Source of the DNA: a virus
DNA: 64,000 nt
Reading direction: 5' to 3' (one strand)
IMG/VR virus record: IMGVR_UViG_3300033142_000925
Coordinates: 1 to 64,000 of that record
The translations under genes were made by a program, and so were the position numbers. Each line of letters starts with the position of its first letter. Position 1 is the first letter of the stretch. Of this stretch, positions 59,547 to 64,000 are shown piece after piece. Under the pieces are notes generated by a model that saw only the letters and a program-made list of their open reading frames with translations, did no database searches and was not told the DNA's origin.

Positions 59547-60941
59547 TTAGAACCAACCGAGATTAGCTGGACTGACATTTTTGATGTAAGCGTGCTGCTC
59601 TTCTTTCTTCAGCGCCAAGGCACCAAATAAGAGCATGAGGAAAGGATACACGGCTTCATTTGTGGGATACAAATCGAATTTCATTAATGGCAAAAATTGA
59701 AACCACTCTATCGCATCGTATATCTCATCCATGGTAAGGATGAAGATGTCAGATGTTCCGGGGAGGCTCGCATTGTCGTCAACGATTGCATCTGCATCGC
59801 CGTCCACATAGGTTGAAAAATATCCCATGAAACGAACATCGCTGCCGTCGGCTGCACCCACTTTGGACCTGTATACCGCATAAGCGGTGATCGAGGCGTC
59901 AGGGGTAACCGATACGGAAAATACGTTCGTATCGCCGACAGTCGTAATAGTATCAGAATCTTCAGTGGAGGCAAGGCCCTCACCATATCGATTCACTGCG
60001 GAAACTTTATAGTGATACTCACCAAGGTCCCCTGCTGCAAAGTACGAATCGCCGGTTGCTGTTCTGGTAATGCTGTTGATGGTGACCTGTGCAGGTCGAA
60101 GCGCTGTCAGGGTTGAAGCTACGGGAGCCGCACCTTCGTTGATGAATACGTCATCGAGCATTTCCAGTTTCCCGAATGGAGTCGGATACTCATTGAATAT
60201 GGCAGCACCAACATCCTGACCTGACTGAAACCGCACGCGATCTCTGATCAAGTTCTGAAGATCCTGATGGACCATGGTGGAAGAAAGCAGCAAGCTACCT
60301 TTTCCATACTGATCACGAATCTGGCGTGAGCCATCATTGATCAGTTTTTCTACCGATGAACCGGAAGCAGTCGCCCCACGTGCATCAAGCACATTGGATG
60401 TAGCCTGCTGTTTGATTCCTTTCGGCTGTTCGGGAAAGATTGTGTCATTCCCGTTAAACATTGCCTTCTCAACTTCGCGGATTACCCACAAAGCTCCGGC
60501 ATTCTGTTCAATGGTCAGGGCATTCTCGATCATGTTCGAGAGAGTCGCCTGCAAAGTCGCCTTTCGGAGAGTCTGCAAGTACTTGGCTGTCTCATACACA
60601 CGAGCAATGGTCTGGTCAGCTTCCTGACTCTGGCCACCTTCAGGCACCCATGCTCCATCGCTGGAACCTACTGCCGTACGCTTGTCCCACTGGTGAACAG
60701 GGCTGGCTATGGGTTTCTTTTTCACCCGCTGGAAGAGGCGAGCCTCATCCTGCGACCACAACACGTTTACGAGCGTGTTTTCAAGGGATTCCGGGATCAA
60801 TGCACGGCCACCAGCAAACCCGCTGGCGTCTACACCTGATCCGGCTTCTAACGCTTTAGTGAGTTCCTGTAGGACCTCAACGTTACCGAAGTCTCCGTGT
60901 CCCACGAAGTTCTGAGGGAATAGTTCAGGATTTATGTTCAT
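59547..60941 (-). CDS. major capsid protein, HK97 fold
   Basis: 464 residues. The N-arm and E-loop-like part (VLWSQDEARLFQRVKKKPIASPVHQWDKRT), long spine-helix candidate (IARVYETAKYLQTLRKATLQATLSNMIENAL) and A-domain pieces match HK97-type capsids. Residues about 280-400 are an inserted Fn3/Ig-like domain (YHYKVSAVNRYGEGLAST, AYAVYRSKVG) that may be exposed on the capsid surface. Residues 29-52 contain a motif shared with the protease, so the first 30-50 residues are probably a propeptide removed on maturation. GGAGGG stands 7 bases before ATG. Confidence 0.88.
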   Translation of the reverse strand: MNINPELFPQNFVGHGDFGNVEVLQELTKALEAGSGVDASGFAGGRALIPESLENTLVNVLWSQDEARLFQRVKKKPIASPVHQWDKRTAVGSSDGAWVPEGGQSQEADQTIARVYETAKYLQTLRKATLQATLSNMIENALTIEQNAGALWVIREVEKAMFNGNDTIFPEQPKGIKQQATSNVLDARGATASGSSVEKLINDGSRQIRDQYGKGSLLLSSTMVHQDLQNLIRDRVRFQSGQDVGAAIFNEYPTPFGKLEMLDDVFINEGAAPVASTLTALRPAQVTINSITRTATGDSYFAAGDLGEYHYKVSAVNRYGEGLASTEDSDTITTVGDTNVFSVSVTPDASITAYAVYRSKVGAADGSDVRFMGYFSTYVDGDADAIVDDNASLPGTSDIFILTMDEIYDAIEWFQFLPLMKFDLYPTNEAVYPFLMLLFGALALKKEEQHAYIKNVSPANLGWF

Positions 60942-61622
60942 TTAATTACCCTCCTTCATGAGCGCTTCAACCTTCTGGTCTACCCGGTCATTCCGGTTTC
61001 CCAGTTGGTTCTTGTTGATGCGTCCCTCGATCATACCGGCCTCAGTGAGGTCGATCTTCCCGGCGCGGACCCATTCTCGTGATTTCTGAAGCACGGTCAT
61101 ATTGTCGTACTCCACTTTCCCGCCTTCAAATCGGCTCTTATTCAGAACCTTGACGGACTGGCTTCGAACCGGAGTGCCCCCGATCTGACGGATCATATCG
61201 GCTGTACTTTTTTCGAGTTTGGCAGTCATCAGGAGAACTTCTCCCTGACTCTTCACCATTTTCTCTACCCGGTTGAACTTTGCCTGCATGGACTTGCTTA
61301 GCTGCATGATGGTTTCATCCATCGCTTTAGTAAGCTGGCGCAGGAAAGGTTCGACATCAATTGCCGCAGCCGCGTTCGGATCTTCGGCAAGGATTTCAGA
61401 GATGGACTTTTCGTAATCCATATCCTCTTCTTCCTCTTCCTCAGACTCGTCTTCGTCTTCGGCATCTTTTGACTTGCCCTTGGGCTCGTCGTCATCTTTG
61501 GCCTTCCGAAGTGATTCTTCCGAATCGGATTCCAACGACTTCTGGAGGTCGGTCAAGGCGTCGTTGAAATCCTTTTCGATGAGTTCATCATCCAGAAGAA
61601 CTTCTTGTATTGCTTCACTCAT
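60942..61622 (-). CDS. acidic scaffolding protein candidate
   Basis: 226 residues. Residues 1-80 are highly acidic (EDEDESEEEEEED), then a long helical region (EPFLRQLTKAMDETIMQLSKSMQAKFNRVEKMVKSQGEVLLMTAKLE) likely forms a coiled coil, and the C-terminus is basic. Size, charge, helix content and the position between protease and capsid gene are those of phage scaffolding proteins, which shape the prohead and are then removed. GGAGGG precedes the ATG. Confidence 0.75.
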   Translation of the reverse strand: MSEAIQEVLLDDELIEKDFNDALTDLQKSLESDSEESLRKAKDDDEPKGKSKDAEDEDESEEEEEEDMDYEKSISEILAEDPNAAAAIDVEPFLRQLTKAMDETIMQLSKSMQAKFNRVEKMVKSQGEVLLMTAKLEKSTADMIRQIGGTPVRSQSVKVLNKSRFEGGKVEYDNMTVLQKSREWVRAGKIDLTEAGMIEGRINKNQLGNRNDRVDQKVEALMKEGN

Positions 61623-61648
61623 ACTGTGAAACCCTCCAAGTGATATTT

Positions 61649-62446
61649 TTACCTTCCCGCCCCAACAACGTTAGGGATTTTCCGGGATAGGTAGTTGATA
61701 ATTTTAGCTGCTGAATTGCCTTCATATCCTCTATCGTATACGAAGTTAAGCATGTCATTATAGCTACCAATCTTATTATCTCTGACTGCTTTTAAAAGGT
61801 CACCAAACATTCCCCGTAGTTCTTCCGGGGGAACCATATTGTCGACCGTTGATCCCTGAAGACTCTCAGGACTGAGGGCACGACCGCCTGTAAATACAGA
61901 CGCATCTACTCCACCACCCGCCATGAGTGCTTTAGCGAAAGCGGCGAACGGTACCATCTGAACACCACCAAGAGTCCCATCATTGACGGGCCTATGTGTG
62001 ATCGCGGTTTCGTCCCATATAACTTGCTTGATTGCATTCTCGCTCTTTTGGAGAATACCACCACCGATTGAAGCGCCGAGGCGCTTTGCCCCACTCTGGA
62101 TATTCTTCCAAACCTTCTGTGCGATGTCGTTGGCCTGATACAGATAACCTTTTACAAGGGTCCTGTGATCTTTAGTGAACTTCACTTCCAACGGTTCGCC
62201 GATGATGAATCCCGGATCATGTGTCGCTTTATGCTTGTGATCCCACGATAGAACACCGTGCGAGAGGAAGTAGTCGGCGGCTTTCTGTAAGGCCGCCATG
62301 TCTACGGTCTCTCCGTCCTGATCTTTCATCTCGTTAGAGGCTTGGAGATAGACTATCCACTGCCCATTTTCTTCGGCGCCCTTGATAAGGACATCGCTGA
62401 ATGGGCTGTAGAATGGGTTGCTAAGCTGTGCAATTCCCTGTCTCAT
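61649..62446 (-). CDS. prohead maturation protease
   Basis: 265 residues. Possible catalytic residues in HK97/S78-like order are His70 in SWDHKH, Ser126 in RLGASIGGG and the ITHRPVND segment at 149-156 that parallels the typical SLVDRPAN motif. The C-terminal third (residues 172-196) carries a motif shared with the capsid N-terminus and then a helical tail (LLKAVRDNKIGSYNDMLNFVYDRGYEG). It would cleave scaffold and capsid during head maturation and may cut itself. A strong terminator lies just upstream of its gene. Confidence 0.8.
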   Translation of the reverse strand: MRQGIAQLSNPFYSPFSDVLIKGAEENGQWIVYLQASNEMKDQDGETVDMAALQKAADYFLSHGVLSWDHKHKATHDPGFIIGEPLEVKFTKDHRTLVKGYLYQANDIAQKVWKNIQSGAKRLGASIGGGILQKSENAIKQVIWDETAITHRPVNDGTLGGVQMVPFAAFAKALMAGGGVDASVFTGGRALSPESLQGSTVDNMVPPEELRGMFGDLLKAVRDNKIGSYNDMLNFVYDRGYEGNSAAKIINYLSRKIPNVVGAGR

Positions 62447-62463
62447 CGTTTCACTCTCCCATT

Positions 62464-62508
62464 AAAAAAACCCATCTCACCTGATATTGCAATATCAGCC
62501 AAGATGGG
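62464..62508 (-). terminator. very strong intrinsic terminator before the protease gene
   Basis: On the minus strand two 19-base arms (starting CCCATCTT and ending GAGATGGG) pair with one mismatch and two G-U pairs, followed immediately by seven T. The 128-base gap 62447-62574 holds no gene and no convincing promoter after it. Being placed inside the head operon, it must be read through, or antiterminated, or a second promoter is used. Confidence 0.85.
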
Positions 62509-62574
62509 GCTTCAATGAGCCTCTTTTAGTAAAGGTCCAAATGGTCACTCGGGAATCCATTTGCCTTAATTAAA

Positions 62575-62973
62575 CTATACCACAGGATGGCCGTTTGAAA
62601 CAAGTGCTTTGCAGTGGCGACATTTCACCTCCACAAGTGCCTTCTCTAACCCTCGACCTTTCAACAGAAGAGCGCCGCAATCAGGACACCGAAACTCATC
62701 AAGGTCCCCTCCAATCACAAGATTGAAACTCTTCTTGACTGTTTTCTTCCAATCCTTCTTGCCGCCCTTCCACTCATCCACTGTTTGCTTCTTCTTCGCT
62801 CGTTCCTTACTGAACTTCGGTTTGAACTCACCCGTCCGGGCCATACGTTTATAGATTCCTACAATGTACTCGTAGTCCTCACCGTGACCTTGTTCTTCGG
62901 CGCGTTCTTTGGCGAGCTTCCACTTCTCTTCGTCGAAGGGCTCACCATGTACCGTCTTCCAGTTAGGAGGCAT
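62575..62973 (-). CDS. Com-like zinc-ribbon protein
   Basis: 132 residues. The N-terminal segment (DEEKWKLAKERAEEQGHGEDYEYIVGIYKRM) is a helical motif common in phage head-region proteins. After a Lys-rich linker, the C-terminus has a Com-type ribbon (Cys96, Cys99, Cys118, Cys121; RCPDCGALLLKG, VEVKCRHCKALV). Com of phage Mu is a translational activator, so an RNA-binding role is possible. The ribosome site is weak; it may be translated by coupling to the gene 5 bases upstream. Confidence 0.7.
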   Translation of the reverse strand: MPPNWKTVHGEPFDEEKWKLAKERAEEQGHGEDYEYIVGIYKRMARTGEFKPKFSKERAKKKQTVDEWKGGKKDWKKTVKKSFNLVIGGDLDEFRCPDCGALLLKGRGLEKALVEVKCRHCKALVSNGHPVV

Positions 62974-62978
62974 TTGAT

Positions 62979-63290
62979 TTATTCGCCGAATACTTTCGGA
63001 AAGCTCTTCACCAAAAGGTCTAACTCCACGGCGGAAAGAGAGCGGGCTGCAAGTCTTTTCATTGCAACGCGAAGGTCTTCCACATCCAACGGTTTCACTT
63101 TCTTCGCTTTCGCTTTGGGTGCTTTCACAACTTCTGCTTCACTGGTTTTCTCAACCGCTCCCTCATCAGGCTCGGTTGCCGGGGTCTCAACGGTGGGAGT
63201 ATCTGCTCCGGTTTCGTTGATCTCTTCGTCCTTAGATTTTTCGTCTCCTGCTGTCAGCACATCGGCCTCCTTGTCTTTGTCTCTTGCCAT
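62979..63290 (-). CDS. charged disordered protein with helical C-terminus
   Basis: 103 residues from the ATG at 63290, which follows AAGGAGA; the frame extends to 63317 but no site supports that. The first 60 residues are Asp/Glu/Lys/Thr-rich and disordered. The last 35 (LDVEDLRVAMKRLAARSLSAVELDLLVKSFPKVFGE) form two helices. Follows the minor head protein, so it may be a head assembly factor. Not recognised. Confidence 0.6.
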   Translation of the reverse strand: MARDKDKEADVLTAGDEKSKDEEINETGADTPTVETPATEPDEGAVEKTSEAEVVKAPKAKAKKVKPLDVEDLRVAMKRLAARSLSAVELDLLVKSFPKVFGE

Positions 63291-63345
63291 CGGTTTGTCT
63301 CCTTGCCCGCTCTTCACGGGTTATTTAATACTCTAAGTATATCAC

Positions 63346-63360
63346 AGGTCCAACGGACCT
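63346..63360 (-). other. short perfect hairpin after the minor head protein
   Basis: AGGTCC and GGACCT pair with a 3-base loop in the 68-base gap between the minor head gene and the next gene. No T-run follows. A possible processing or pausing signal. Confidence 0.45.
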
Positions 63361-63366
63361 CAAAAC

Positions 63367-63382
63367 CTTGTTCTGCTATAAT
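63367..63382 (-). repeat. 16-base motif, copy 2
   Basis: Identical to the sequence at 25138-25153 over the early promoter start. Here it begins 3 bases after the stop of the minor head gene. No clear -35 box is seen at the right distance, so it may be a weak promoter or a shared regulatory site. Confidence 0.65.
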
Positions 63383-63385
63383 TGT

Positions 63386-64000
63386 CTAATTCCACGGGGT
63401 CGGTTTGATCAATTTTTCAGGATCGTCTATAGGCTTCTGAAGCCTTGCGCCCTCCCGCATAGCCGCCTCCATAGACGCTCTGAACTTCGCATCGATGTCC
63501 TCAAACCCCTGAATGTACTTCACCCACGTACATCGACAGTGCGGGTGCTGAGTCCCAGCAGCTACCCACCAGTCAGCACGTCGGCGGCCATAGTTGTCTT
63601 TCCCCGGCCAGATCGCAGTGTACATTGTACCATCTATCATTACCTGATCGCCACTGTCAGGGGGTTCCGGCAATAGGACCACGACCCTATCATTCACTTG
63701 ACCCACACAAAACGGGCACGCCTCCGATGAGGATATGCCCTTCATGAATATCGTTTCATCCGGTCGCGCCCGGTCCATCTCTGTAATGAGTTGACCGTTG
63801 TTCATGGAGTTTCCGATCTCGGTCTCAGCTATACGCCGCCAGTCCCGATTCATCTCTCCGAACTTATCGAATAGATTCTCCCGGAGTTCCCGGTGACTCT
63901 GCCGATTCTTGATACCAGTTTGTAGGGTGTCATGGATCTTTTTGTACTGGTTCTGCTTCAGGTCCACAATCAACTCACCAGCGTGTTGCTGAGCAAAAGC
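63386..64000 (-). CDS. Mu F-like minor head protein (partial, 5' end outside)
   Basis: The frame is open to the window edge, so the first residues are missing; 204 residues are visible. The Mu F/SPP1 gp7 domain is clear: NRDWRRIAETEIGNSMNNGQ, ACPFCVGQVNDR, and the terminal HPHCRCTWVKYI. These proteins lie inside or at the base of the head near the portal and may guide DNA ejection. In related phages the portal gene comes directly before this one, so it is expected just beyond base 64000. Confidence 0.85.
   Translation of the reverse strand, partial: AFAQQHAGELIVDLKQNQYKKIHDTLQTGIKNRQSHRELRENLFDKFGEMNRDWRRIAETEIGNSMNNGQLITEMDRARPDETIFMKGISSSEACPFCVGQVNDRVVVLLPEPPDSGDQVMIDGTMYTAIWPGKDNYGRRRADWWVAAGTQHPHCRCTWVKYIQGFEDIDAKFRASMEAAMREGARLQKPIDDPEKLIKPTPWN

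Noticed and set aside
62464-62512. Terminator before the protease as an origin or attachment site
   Set aside because: A hairpin followed at once by seven T on the coding strand is fully explained as a transcription terminator.
1-64000. Prophage or lysogeny module
   Set aside because: No integrase, excisionase, CI-like repressor, attachment-site repeat or host gene seen. The missing part of the genome could still hold one.
1-64000. tRNA genes or CRISPR arrays
   Set aside because: No cloverleaf-like sequence or regularly spaced repeats were found in the short intergenic gaps.

Overview
The window is a continuous stretch of a tailed bacteriophage genome (class Caudoviricetes) with a contractile tail. 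It holds a tail sheath, a tail tube, baseplate proteins of the spike, gp25 and J types, an HK97-type capsid protein and a terminase. Every gene I can support is on the minus strand, so transcription runs from high to low coordinates. Genes are packed with ATGA or TAATG overlaps and mostly strong GGAGG-type ribosome binding sites. I see no integrase, repressor, host gene, tRNA or CRISPR array, which suggests a lytic virus. The host cannot be told from the sequence. The window is not a whole genome: the portal gene is missing and the first gene is cut at base 64000.

Layout in the direction of transcription. (1) 64000-59100: head genes, namely a Mu F-like minor head protein (partial), small accessory proteins, a prohead protease, an acidic scaffold candidate and the major capsid protein. 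(2) 59134-48316: virion accessory genes, several of them large beta-rich surface proteins, with a duplicated C-terminal domain and a cysteine-cluster protein. (3) 48316-41000: head-tail connectors, tail completion proteins, sheath, tail tube and tail chaperones. The tail tube gene is interrupted by a 258-base group I intron that splices in frame. (4) 41063-33009: tape measure, hub, spike, LysM-gp25 fusion, baseplate J and wedge. (5) 32997-26198: two paralogous tail adhesins, the larger one notably AT-rich. (6) 26183-25273: membrane/lysis cassette with genes nested in three frames. (7) 25271-25145: terminator hairpins followed by a sigma70-type promoter with an overlapping operator-like inverted repeat, the boundary between late and early genes. 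(8) 25119-4924: sigma-like protein, replication initiator candidate, helicase loader, DnaB-type helicase, primase, a DUF3102-like DNA-binding protein with a tubulin/FtsZ-family GTPase, a UvsY-like candidate, ssDNA-binding protein, RecA, SbcD/SbcC, an HNH endonuclease, a DinG/XPD-type helicase, a MazG-like enzyme, RuvC, flap exonuclease and a uracil-DNA-glycosylase/DNA-polymerase-A fusion. (9) 4970-60: small proteins, terminase small and large subunits (lambda GpA type), a zinc protein and a C39-like cysteine peptidase.

Together the early block gives an almost self-contained replication and recombination system (initiator, loader, helicase, primase, polymerase, SSB, RecA, end resection, resolvase). 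The tubulin-like gene lies inside it, which suggests DNA positioning or segregation linked to replication. The late block makes capsid, tail and adhesins, then the lysis proteins. The strongest unexpected signals are the tail-tube intron, the tubulin cassette, a 25-residue motif shared by the capsid protein and its protease, and several long out-of-frame gene overlaps.
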